Of a DNA stretch of 11,589 nt, positions 1-6,837 are shown piece after piece (position 1 is the stretch's first letter; each line of letters begins with the position of its first letter). The position numbers were made by a program, and so were the translations under genes. Below the pieces are notes generated by a model. It saw only the letters and a list, made by a program, of their open reading frames with translations, had not been told where the DNA came from and searched no databases. Source of the stretch: Prevotella sp. UBA4339 (GTDB taxonomy: Bacteria; Bacteroidota; Bacteroidia; Bacteroidales; Bacteroidaceae); assembly GCA_002393725.1 (NCBI GenBank), contig DGTJ01000108.1:1-11589 (forward strand), given 5' to 3'.

Positions 1-96
1 AGGAAGGCATGCAGAAAGGTATCAAGGAAGGCATGCAGAAAGGCATCGAGGAAGGTATGCAGAAAGGCATCAAGGAAGGTGTGCAGAAAGGTATCT
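1..96 (+). repeat. Four tandem 24-bp coding repeats
   Basis: Units at 1-24, 25-48, 49-72 and 73-96 all start AGGAAGG and contain TGCAGAAAGG. They differ from one another at only a few positions and encode the octapeptide repeats of the nuclease tail. The array probably continues upstream of the window. Because the unit is a multiple of three, gain or loss of copies keeps the reading frame. Confidence 0.9.
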
Positions 97-191
97 ACAC
101 AGTAGCCCGCAACATGAAGCAGATGGGGCTTACCATTGCCGATATCGCAAAAGCAACAGGACTATCGGAAGAAGAAATCACTGAATTATAA
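1..191 (+). CDS. C-terminal end of probable Rpn-family nuclease / PD-(D/E)XK transposase-like protein (5' partial)
   Basis: The reading frame is open from the first base (first whole codon at base 3) to a TAA at 189-191, so only the last 62 residues are present. They consist of a Lys/Glu/Gly octapeptide repeated four times (consensus EGMQKGIK), then a segment ending MGLTIADIAKATGLSEEEI, which resembles a short helix-turn-helix. This combination of charged repeats and a 'GL..EDIAKATGLSEEEI'-like end is typical of Rpn recombination-promoting nucleases / PD-(D/E)XK family transposases, which are frequent in Bacteroidales. The catalytic nuclease domain would lie upstream, outside the window, so the assignment rests on the tail alone. 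An internal ATG at base 9 is in frame but falls inside the repeats and is unlikely to be the start. The gene converges on the - strand eptA-like gene. Whether the upstream part is intact cannot be seen. Confidence 0.7.
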   Translation, partial: EGMQKGIKEGMQKGIEEGMQKGIKEGVQKGIYTVARNMKQMGLTIADIAKATGLSEEEITEL

Positions 192-290
192 AACAATAGT
201 TTCTAAACTTTCATAGCAGAAGAACCCAGATGGAGTATCCACGTCGTGCAGGGTAACGGCATGGAAATGAGGATTGAATTTTCATCATTG

Positions 291-1856
291 TTATGGATTT
301 AACTGAAATATGTCAAAATCCTCATTGTAAGCTGGCGATTGGACAGACAGTAGGTTGAGTACTGAGTGGAAGATGTAATGTTGTTCCAACACCATCGGCA
401 GATTGCTCTTATATGTCCTGAAGTTCTCCGAAGTCCATACCAGAAGCGGTATCTCGTACTGTTCCTTGGGCGCTAGTTTCATCGGTAGGCCATGCATGAA
501 CATCTTGTTCTCGCCGAGCGACTCACCATGATCAGAAACAAAGATCATGGCACTCTTCCAACTGCTCATGGCGCGCAGGGTGTTGATAAGGCTGTCCAGC
601 AGGAAATCAGTATAACGGATAGTGTTGTCGTAGGCATTGATGAGCATGTCTACGTTCTTCTCTCCCTCTTCTACATTCTTGGCCACAGGCTTGTATACCT
701 CAAACTTCTTGGGGTATTTTGAGGCATATTGCGGACCGTGACTGGTACTGGTGTGCAGGATTATCAGCACCTTGTTCTTACGGCTTGACTCAATACGCTG
801 GCGCAGTGCTGCAAAGAGGATTCCGTCATAGCGGCTGTCTGCTTCAGGATACTTCTCTGCCAGTTCCGAGTCGGTCAGGTATTCATCGATATGTATAGGT
901 GGCTCTCCCCAGTTAGAGGTGCGCCACGACACGTCGACGCCCATGCGGAATGCATAGTTGGGGAGCAGTTCGTAAAGGTCGTCGCTATTTTTCGGTTCGA
1001 GGATAGCCTTGCAGCCGGCTGTGGTGTAGGTGGCACATGAGTTGGCCTGATACACCTTCAGGTCCTGCTGCTGTGACAGCAGTGGATTAGTGTCGCGCTG
1101 ATAACCGTAGAGCTGGAAGTTGGCCTTTCTTGCCGACTCGCCGATGACGAGCACCACCACAGCCTTCTCCTCGTCTGTGATCCTGCCGTCGGGCAGCTTG
1201 ATTTCCTCGGCCTGCTTGTCCTGGCTGAAAGTGATGACGCGATACGTATTGGCAATGTATGACCAGGGCTGTAGCAGTCCGCCCAGTTCGGTGTCGTGCT
1301 GACTGAAGAACAGAGTCTGGCTGACGTTCAGCAGTCCTACAGCGAGAATAACTGCCAGCGAGCAAACACAATAAGCTCCCAACTTCTTCGCCTTGCCGAT
1401 CACTACCGGCTGCAGCAGGCAGAACAAGGCTGGAATGACGCCGAAGACGAAGATAAAGAGCCACAGCGTCCAGCTGAAGAACGCAGAGGCCTCAGAGTAT
1501 CTGGTGTTGAACACGTTCTCGATGGTGGTGGCATTGATGATGACGTTGTAGGTCAGGATGAAATATACCGCTGTGGCATTGATCACCGACAACACTGCCA
1601 GCAAGATGCGCCCAACTGTTCTCAAGCAGAACATTGTCAGGCAGCACATCATGAAGTTCACCGCCAGCATGATTACCGCCAGCGATACCGTCAGCCAGGC
1701 TACGCCAATCGGACTTTCGTTGCTGTTGCTGATGACGAACTGAAAGAAGGGGATGTTGTAAAGCAACAATGTACCTATGCTGACGACACAAGAGAAGGTG
1801 AAGAGAGAAACAGGTCGTAGCAGCAACCTCTTTATCTTGTTGGATAATTCTGTCAT
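291..1856 (-). CDS. Lipid A phosphoethanolamine transferase (EptA/sulfatase-fold family)
   Basis: The 521-residue protein has about five N-terminal membrane segments (roughly 17-40, 51-75, 80-105, 128-150, 160-180) and a periplasmic alkaline-phosphatase-fold domain from about residue 230, the EptA/MCR architecture. Expected metal ligands and catalytic residues are visible: E240 in GESAR, the probable nucleophile T278 in SCATYTTAG, H373 in TSHGP, D442-H443 in SDHGES and H455 in MHG. The family moves phosphoethanolamine from phosphatidylethanolamine to lipid A phosphate or sugar, lowering negative charge and sensitivity to cationic peptides. Substrate specificity here is inference. The segment after the nucleophile (CKAILEPKNSDD) differs from the SVPCMFS of proteobacterial enzymes, and the soluble domain keeps only two cysteines (C274, C282), so at most one of the usual disulfides. 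Its ATG overlaps the stop of the upstream PAP2 gene, which implies cotranscription and coupled translation. No clear terminator is visible downstream. Confidence 0.88.
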   Translation of the reverse strand: MTELSNKIKRLLLRPVSLFTFSCVVSIGTLLLYNIPFFQFVISNSNESPIGVAWLTVSLAVIMLAVNFMMCCLTMFCLRTVGRILLAVLSVINATAVYFILTYNVIINATTIENVFNTRYSEASAFFSWTLWLFIFVFGVIPALFCLLQPVVIGKAKKLGAYCVCSLAVILAVGLLNVSQTLFFSQHDTELGGLLQPWSYIANTYRVITFSQDKQAEEIKLPDGRITDEEKAVVVLVIGESARKANFQLYGYQRDTNPLLSQQQDLKVYQANSCATYTTAGCKAILEPKNSDDLYELLPNYAFRMGVDVSWRTSNWGEPPIHIDEYLTDSELAEKYPEADSRYDGILFAALRQRIESSRKNKVLIILHTSTSHGPQYASKYPKKFEVYKPVAKNVEEGEKNVDMLINAYDNTIRYTDFLLDSLINTLRAMSSWKSAMIFVSDHGESLGENKMFMHGLPMKLAPKEQYEIPLLVWTSENFRTYKSNLPMVLEQHYIFHSVLNLLSVQSPAYNEDFDIFQLNP

Positions 1857-2557
1857 ATTTTATCTTCGTTTTTAAATTTCGGAATCTTGTTCCAGAAGAA
1901 GTAATACATCAGGAATGGTGTAATAAAGCCGATGATACTGCCCACGCACACATCCGACAGGAAGTGTTGTGAAAGGTAAACGCGTGAGTATGCTCCCATG
2001 GCGGCAAGTACTAGCAGGACAAACAGTGCCGTATTGAACAGAATCTTGGACCTCACGCTGTATGTATTGTGCTTCTGGATATAGTGACAGGCATGAATAA
2101 TCACGCAGCAAGTGCAGAACATGAAGAAGGTAGAGGCGTGACCCGATGGGAAGGAATTGCTGTGATGCATCGTCACTCCCTGCACCAGGGGGAGTTCCAG
2201 ATGAGAGTAGTTCTCGAACACGCTGACAGGGCGGTCGGTACTTATTACGTGCTTCAATATCTGCAGTATGGAGCCGCCTGTCAGCTCGCACATGGCAAAG
2301 AATATGGCCATCTTTATCTTTCTCCACAGCAGGGGGAGAAGTGCTATGGCATACAACGGCCATTCGGCCAGCAGGCTATAATACTTGAAGAATGTATCTT
2401 GAATGCTGGAGTGATGGGAATTGAGCAGCAGGTGAAGTTCCTGCTTCGGATATGCATACATCAGTCCGAGTATAGCTACCAGCAATACCAGATATGTTAT
2501 GACATAAACATAAACCGTTCTAATCAGCATTTGCTTGGTAATCTTCTTCTTCTTCAC
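1853..2557 (-). CDS. PAP2-family membrane phosphatase, probable lipid A phosphatase (LpxE/LpxF-like)
   Basis: The 234-residue membrane protein carries all three PAP2 signatures: K102-x6-R109-P110 (KHVISTDRP), P137-S-G-H140 (PSGHAS), and S191-R192-x5-H198-x3-D202 (SRVYLSQHFLSD). H140 and H198 are the expected catalytic histidines. Hydrophobic segments lie near 15-35, 63-80, 85-100, 142-160, 172-190 and 203-222. The family removes phosphate from lipid phosphates such as lipid A, undecaprenyl diphosphate or phosphatidylglycerophosphate. Pairing with an EptA-like gene points to lipid A, as in the lpxE-eptA pair of Helicobacter pylori, but undecaprenyl-diphosphate phosphatase cannot be excluded. 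The start is GTG at 2557; an ATG nine codons further in would lose only a lysine-rich leader. Its stop and the next start share the bases ATGA. A TAccTTTG promoter element lies about 50 bases upstream. Confidence 0.87.
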   Translation of the reverse strand: MKKKKITKQMLIRTVYVYVITYLVLLVAILGLMYAYPKQELHLLLNSHHSSIQDTFFKYYSLLAEWPLYAIALLPLLWRKIKMAIFFAMCELTGGSILQILKHVISTDRPVSVFENYSHLELPLVQGVTMHHSNSFPSGHASTFFMFCTCCVIIHACHYIQKHNTYSVRSKILFNTALFVLLVLAAMGAYSRVYLSQHFLSDVCVGSIIGFITPFLMYYFFWNKIPKFKNEDKI

Positions 2558-2608
2558 TTTCAGTTAGGGTTTAGTCTAAAAAATAAGTAATGATAATCAA
2601 TAACGTGG

Positions 2609-2616
2609 CAAAGGTA
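2609..2616 (-). promoter_or_regulatory. Promoter -7 element for the PAP2-eptA unit
   Basis: Read on the - strand this is TACCTTTG, a perfect match to the Bacteroidota -7 consensus TAnnTTTG. No clear TTTG is seen about 20 bases upstream, so the -33 element is weak. Transcription would start near 2600, leaving a leader of roughly 45 bases before the GTG. Confidence 0.65.
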
Positions 2617-2649
2617 CGAAAAAAATCTGAGATAACCATGAATTAATAC

Positions 2650-2687
2650 AAAAAAAAGAGATGGAACCGCAAAAATTCCATCTCTTT
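2650..2687 (-). terminator. Intrinsic terminator of htpG
   Basis: A 12-bp perfect stem (AAAGAGATGGAA paired with TTCCATCTCTTT) with a 9-base loop lies about 30 bases past the htpG stop. On the - strand it runs into eight consecutive T residues. On the + strand no T-run follows, so it acts in the htpG direction only. It separates htpG from the PAP2-eptA promoter. Confidence 0.9.
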
Positions 2688-2716
2688 CAATTAGATAGGA
2701 TAAAGAAACTTACCCC

Positions 2717-4771
2717 TTATTTTATCAAGTCTACAGAGCGCTTCAGGAACTTGTCGAGAGCCTCGCCCTTAAGCATTCCGTTCTGGAGCAGTGCCAGGTC
2801 GATGAGCTGGTGGACGACGGAATTGCCCTTGGCATAGTCGGCAATCACGGCCTGCTTCTTGTCCTTCTCTGCCTGTACGGCCTTCTCAGCCTCGGCCTTC
2901 TGGTCCTTGTCTTCCTGCGTCAGCTCGTCATACTTCTTCTTGTCCTGGGCAGCACGGATGGCAGCCAGACGAGCTTCCTGGCCTTTCAGCTCAGCCACGA
3001 TAGGCTTCAGAGCCTCTTCAGTGGCAGCCTTGCTGTCGTCGAGTACCTTCTTTACCAGTGGGTGGTCGGAGTTGAGCACGAGGTTGAAGCTGTCAGGCAT
3101 CTGACCGTAGAATCCCATACCTGGCTGGAACTTGCTCATTTCCTTCATACGTCGCATATACTCGTTCTGAGTGATGATGACAGGACGTGCCTCGGCACCG
3201 AGAGCATCTACCTGAACCATAAACTCAGCCTTGTCAATCTTTGGCAGTTGAGTGCGGAAGACTGCTGACAAATTGTCACTCTCGTCTTCTGAGAGGTCTG
3301 ACTTAGGAGCGTCGCTCTTGACAATCAGACGGTCGATGATGTCGGAGTCGACACGTGTGAAGCGGCTCTTTTCGAACTTCTGCTCCAGCGTCTGGATGGT
3401 AGGCACGTCAAGCTGTCCGTCGAGCAGGAGCACGGAGTAGCCCTTGTCCTGAGCTGCCTTGATGTAGCTGTACTGCTCCTCCTTGTCGGTGGCATAGAGG
3501 TAGACGAGCATGTCGTCCTTGTCCTTCTGGCTGGACTCGATGAGCTTGCGGTATTCGTCGAAGGTGAAATACTTGCCCTCTGTGTCCTTCATCAGGGCAA
3601 AGTCCTTGGCGCGGTCGTAGAAGTTCTCTTCTGAGAGGATACCGTAGTTGATGAAGAGCTTCAGGTCGTCCCACTTCTCCTCGTACTCCTTGCGGTTCTC
3701 GGCGAAGATAGCCTTCAGGCGGTCGGCCACCTTCTTGGTGATGTATGTGGATATCTTCTTTACCTCACGGTCGCTCTGCAGGTAGCTGCGGCTTACGTTA
3801 AGAGGGATGTCGGGAGAGTCGATCACACCATGCAGCAGGGTGAGGAACTCAGGCACGATGCCCTCCACCTGATCGGTGACGAACACCTGGTTGCAGTAAA
3901 GCTGTATCTTATTGCGCTGCAGCTCGATATTCGACTTGATTTTCGGGAAATAGAGGATACCGGTGAGGTTGAACGGATAGTCGACGTTAAGGTGGATCCA
4001 GAAGAGCGGCTCGTCGCTCATGGGGTAGAGGGTGCGGTAGAACGACTTGTAGTCCTCATCCTTCAGTGTGCTTGGAGTCTTAGTCCACAGAGGTTCCACA
4101 TTATTTATAATATTATCCTCGTCAGTATCTACCTGCTTGCCGTCCTTCCACTCTGTCTTCTTGCCGAAAGCCACTGGCACAGCCATGAACTTGCAGTACT
4201 TGTTGAGCAGCCCTTCAAGCTTGTACTTGTCGAGGAACTCCTTGCAGTCATCGTCGATGTAGAGGATGATGTCCGAACCACGATCCTCACGCTCTGCATC
4301 GTCAATCTCGTAGGCAGGGCTGCCGTCGCAGCTCCACTTCACTGCCTTTGAGCCTTCCTTCCATGACTTGGTGATGATCTCCACCTTCTTTGAGACCATG
4401 AAGCTGGAGTAGAAGCCCAGTCCGAAGTGGCCGATGATGTTGTTGGCATTATCCTTGTACTTCTCGAGGAAGTCGGTCACGCCCGAGAAGGCTATCTGAT
4501 TGATATACTTGTCGATTTCCTCCTCTGTCATGCCGATACCGTGGTCGCTGATAGTGATAGTGCCCTTGTCGGCATCGAAATTCACACGGACCGTAAGGTC
4601 GCCCAGCTCTCCCTTGAAGTCACCCTTCTCTTGCAGCGTCTTCAGCTTCTGCGTGGCATCTACGGCATTTGAAACCATCTCACGGAGGAATATCTCGTGA
4701 TCACTATAAAGAAACTTCTTAATGACCGGGAAAATGTTCTCAGTCGTTACACCAATGTTACCTTTTTGCAT
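2717..4771 (-). CDS. htpG: Molecular chaperone HtpG (Hsp90)
   Basis: This cytosolic ATP-dependent chaperone has 684 residues. The N-terminal GHKL ATPase domain shows E31 and N35 (REMVSNAVDA), D76 in DHGIGM (76-81) and the glycine-rich lid motif GHFGLGFYSSF (114-124). The middle domain keeps the ATP-contacting arginine R328 in NVSRSYLQSD. The C-terminal dimerisation part ends with LIDLALLQNG and a last helix. The protein is about 60 residues longer than the E. coli form (624). The extra length is a Lys/Glu/Ala/Gln-rich, probably coiled-coil insert at about 578-645, which I associate with Bacteroidota HtpG. The ATG at 4771 fits the conserved N-terminus (MQKGNIGVTTENIFPVIKKF). It is divergent from map across a short intergenic region and ends at its own terminator, so it is probably monocistronic. 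I found no clean TAnnTTTG promoter for it. Confidence 0.97.
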   Translation of the reverse strand: MQKGNIGVTTENIFPVIKKFLYSDHEIFLREMVSNAVDATQKLKTLQEKGDFKGELGDLTVRVNFDADKGTITISDHGIGMTEEEIDKYINQIAFSGVTDFLEKYKDNANNIIGHFGLGFYSSFMVSKKVEIITKSWKEGSKAVKWSCDGSPAYEIDDAEREDRGSDIILYIDDDCKEFLDKYKLEGLLNKYCKFMAVPVAFGKKTEWKDGKQVDTDEDNIINNVEPLWTKTPSTLKDEDYKSFYRTLYPMSDEPLFWIHLNVDYPFNLTGILYFPKIKSNIELQRNKIQLYCNQVFVTDQVEGIVPEFLTLLHGVIDSPDIPLNVSRSYLQSDREVKKISTYITKKVADRLKAIFAENRKEYEEKWDDLKLFINYGILSEENFYDRAKDFALMKDTEGKYFTFDEYRKLIESSQKDKDDMLVYLYATDKEEQYSYIKAAQDKGYSVLLLDGQLDVPTIQTLEQKFEKSRFTRVDSDIIDRLIVKSDAPKSDLSEDESDNLSAVFRTQLPKIDKAEFMVQVDALGAEARPVIITQNEYMRRMKEMSKFQPGMGFYGQMPDSFNLVLNSDHPLVKKVLDDSKAATEEALKPIVAELKGQEARLAAIRAAQDKKKYDELTQEDKDQKAEAEKAVQAEKDKKQAVIADYAKGNSVVHQLIDLALLQNGMLKGEALDKFLKRSVDLIK

Positions 4772-4774
4772 AAT

Positions 4775-4798
4775 ATGTCATTTTTAAACGTTTGACAT
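4775..4798 (-). other. Small hairpin in the htpG leader
   Basis: On the - strand ATGTCA and TGACAT form a 6-bp stem with a 12-base loop that itself contains the palindrome AAACGTTT. The 3' arm ends four bases from the htpG start codon. The stem is weak and A/T-rich, so it may be chance. Confidence 0.3.
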
Positions 4799-4817
4799 TC
4801 ATCTTGCAAATACCGTG

Positions 4818-4829
4818 CCAAATATTTGG
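4818..4829. other. 12-bp palindrome between htpG and map
   Basis: CCAAATATTTGG is a perfect inverted repeat in the divergent intergenic region. It contains the TTTG serving as -33 element of the map promoter and lies about 50 bases upstream of the htpG start. A 12-bp palindrome is expected a few times by chance in a window this size, so only its position makes it a candidate operator. Confidence 0.3.
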
Positions 4830-4856
4830 TCGTTTCGACAAAAGTGAGTAATTTTG
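4825..4856 (+). promoter_or_regulatory. Promoter of map-tsaD-pncC
   Basis: TTTG at 4825-4828 (-33), 20 bases of spacing, then TAATTTTG at 4849-4856 (-7, TAnnTTTG). The -7 element is followed by CACCC, as at the rpmB and ftsY promoters. Transcription should start about 4861-4864, giving a leader of about 27 bases to the ATG at 4890. Confidence 0.82.
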
Positions 4857-4889
4857 CACCCGCTTAATTATATTATAAGGTATTTAAGA

Positions 4890-5756
4890 ATGATGGCAAG
4901 GAATAAAAAAAGACGTTGGCACTGTCTTTCCGGGCAAGAACCCACAGAGATGGACAAGACCATCATGTACTGGGAAAACAAGGGTAAAGAGGTGCCTACA
5001 CGTGAACTTATAAAGACTCCAGAGCAGATAGAAGGTATCCGCAGGGCCGGTGTTGTGAACACAGGGGTGCTCGACGAGGTGGCAAAATCTATCCACGCAG
5101 GAATGTCGACGCTGGAGATAGACCAGATATGCCGTAAGTACTGTGAAGAGCATAATGCCATACCGGCGTGCCTCAATTATGAGGGCTTCCCGATGAGTGT
5201 ATGTACTTCGATCAACGAGGTGGTGTGTCACGGTATCCCTAAGGAGGAAGATATCCTCGTGGAGGGTGACATCATCAATGTGGACTTCACAACGATTCTT
5301 GACGGATATTATGCCGATGCGAGCAGGATGTTCATCATCGGCAAGACATCGCCTGAGAAAGAACAGCTGGTGAGAGTGGCAAAGGAGTGTCTTGAGATAG
5401 GCATGGAAGCGGCAAAGCCATACTCTTTCGTGGGTGATATCGGTCATGCGATAGAGAAGCACTGTAAGAAGTACAACTACGGAGTGGTGCGCGACCTCTG
5501 CGGACACGGGGTAGGGCTGAAGTTCCACGAGGAGCCCGACGTAGTACACTACGGGCATAAGGGCACGGGGATGCTGCTTGTGCCGGGCATGGTGTTTACC
5601 ATCGAACCGATGATTAACATGGGAACGTGGCGCGTGTTTATCGATGAAGACGATCCCTACGGATGGGAGGTTATCTCTGAAGACGAGCTGCCGAGTGCTC
5701 AGTGGGAGCATACACTGCTGATGACTGAGCACGGTGTAGAGGTGTTGACTTATTAA
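4890..5756 (+). CDS. map: Type I methionine aminopeptidase
   Basis: The enzyme removes the initiator methionine from new proteins as they leave the ribosome. Counting from the ATG at 4890 it has 288 residues. All five metal ligands are present: D132 (INVDFTT), D143 (YYADAS), H206 (CGHGVGL), E239 (FTIEPM) and E273 (QWEHT). The substrate-contacting H114 is in CHGIP. The catalytic core begins near residue 41 (IKTPEQIEGIRRAG), where the 264-residue E. coli enzyme nearly starts, so there is an N-terminal extension of about 40 residues with a basic end (ARNKKRRW). The frame reaches further upstream to a TTG at 4854, but that TTG lies inside the promoter -7 element and cannot be the start. ATG 4893 is an equally possible start. 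tsaD follows after 30 bases, probably in the same transcript. Confidence 0.95.
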   Translation: MMARNKKRRWHCLSGQEPTEMDKTIMYWENKGKEVPTRELIKTPEQIEGIRRAGVVNTGVLDEVAKSIHAGMSTLEIDQICRKYCEEHNAIPACLNYEGFPMSVCTSINEVVCHGIPKEEDILVEGDIINVDFTTILDGYYADASRMFIIGKTSPEKEQLVRVAKECLEIGMEAAKPYSFVGDIGHAIEKHCKKYNYGVVRDLCGHGVGLKFHEEPDVVHYGHKGTGMLLVPGMVFTIEPMINMGTWRVFIDEDDPYGWEVISEDELPSAQWEHTLLMTEHGVEVLTY

Positions 5757-5786
5757 TTTGAAATCAGAAATTAGGAATTAGATATT

Positions 5787-6821
5787 ATGATTACCCAGAA
5801 GGGTGTGTACATATTAGGGATAGAGTCGAGCTGTGACGATACGTCGGCAGCTGTGCTTAAGGATGGGGTACTGCTGAGTAATGTGACGGCATCGCAGGCA
5901 GTGCATGAAGCCTACGGCGGGGTGGTGCCTGAACTGGCGTCGAGGGCTCACCAGCAGAATGTGGTTCCCGTGGTGGACCAGGCGATAAAGAAAGCCGGTA
6001 TCACTAAGGAGCAGCTCACTGCTATAGCCTTCACCCGAGGACCGGGGCTTATGGGCTCGCTGCTGGTGGGCGTGAGCTTTGCCAAGGGGCTTGCCCGCAG
6101 CCTGGGTATCCCGTTGATAGATGTGAACCATCTGCAGGGGCATGTGATGGCACATTTCATCAAAGAGGCTGACGATGACTGTCATCAGCCGCCGCTGCCG
6201 TTCCTGTGCCTGCTGGTGTCGGGAGGTAATTCCCAGATTGTAAAGGTGAATGCGTATAACGATATGGAGGTGCTGGGACAGACCATCGACGATGCTGCCG
6301 GCGAGGCCATCGACAAGTGCTCGAAGGTGATGGGACTGGGATATCCCGGAGGCCCGATTATCGACCGGCTGGCGCGTCAGGGTAACCCCAAGGCGTTTCA
6401 CTTCTCTGAACCGAATATACCGGAGCTTGACTACAGCTTCTCGGGGCTGAAGACGTCGTTCCTCTATTCGATGCAGAAATGGGTGGCAGAAGACCCCGAT
6501 TTCATAGAGAAGAACAAGGAGGATATCGCTGCTTCACTGGAGTGGACGATAGTGGACATACTTATGAAGAAACTGAAGAAGGCTGTTAAGCAAACTGGCA
6601 TCAAACATGTGGCAGTGGCAGGAGGAGTGAGTGCCAACAACGGGCTCCGCAATGCATTCTACGATGCTCAGAAGCGCTATGGCTGGACAATATACATACC
6701 CAAGTTCAGCTACACTACAGACAATGCTGCGATGATTGGTATCGTGGGATATTACAAGTATCTTGACGGGGAGTTCTGCAGTATCGACGCTCCTGCGTTC
6801 TCAAAGGTGACATTCAAATAA
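5787..6821 (+). CDS. tsaD: tRNA N6-threonylcarbamoyladenosine synthase subunit TsaD
   Basis: TsaD transfers the threonylcarbamoyl group from threonylcarbamoyl-AMP to A37 of tRNAs that read ANN codons, working with TsaB and TsaE. The 344-residue length is normal for bacteria. The ASKHA-fold signatures are present: GIESSCDDTSAAV at 11-23, the metal-binding pair H115 and H119 in NHLQGH, the SGGN loop at 145-148, a second phosphate-binding motif AVAGGVSANNGLR (276-288), and metal ligand D312 in TTDNAAMIG. The ATG start fits the usual N-terminus a few residues before ILGIESS. tsaB and tsaE are not in this window. The gene lies 30 bases after map and 16 bases before pncC, which suggests one operon. 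Confidence 0.97.
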   Translation: MITQKGVYILGIESSCDDTSAAVLKDGVLLSNVTASQAVHEAYGGVVPELASRAHQQNVVPVVDQAIKKAGITKEQLTAIAFTRGPGLMGSLLVGVSFAKGLARSLGIPLIDVNHLQGHVMAHFIKEADDDCHQPPLPFLCLLVSGGNSQIVKVNAYNDMEVLGQTIDDAAGEAIDKCSKVMGLGYPGGPIIDRLARQGNPKAFHFSEPNIPELDYSFSGLKTSFLYSMQKWVAEDPDFIEKNKEDIAASLEWTIVDILMKKLKKAVKQTGIKHVAVAGGVSANNGLRNAFYDAQKRYGWTIYIPKFSYTTDNAAMIGIVGYYKYLDGEFCSIDAPAFSKVTFK

Positions 6822-6837
6822 TATAATAGAAGACTAT

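Noticed and set aside
192..290. Possible terminator or small RNA between the nuclease tail and the eptA-like gene
   Set aside because: No stem followed by a T-run on either strand and no promoter element; nothing supportable.
1296..1820. 174-residue + strand frame inside the eptA-like gene
   Set aside because: Sense strand is clear from the complete sulfatase-fold motifs on the - strand; this translation is hydrophilic and motif-free.
2069..2590. 173-residue + strand frame over the PAP2 gene
   Set aside because: Shadow of a gene with all three PAP2 signatures, and it would cross the PAP2 promoter region.
4801..4817. Candidate htpG promoter (TATTTG on the - strand)
   Set aside because: It lacks the two-base spacer of TAnnTTTG and no TTTG lies at the proper distance upstream, so it was not listed as a promoter.
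4884..5732. 282-residue open frame on the - strand opposite map
   Set aside because: It lies wholly inside map, whose five metal ligands are intact, and its translation shows no recognisable domain and an excess of His, Arg and Leu typical of antisense frames.
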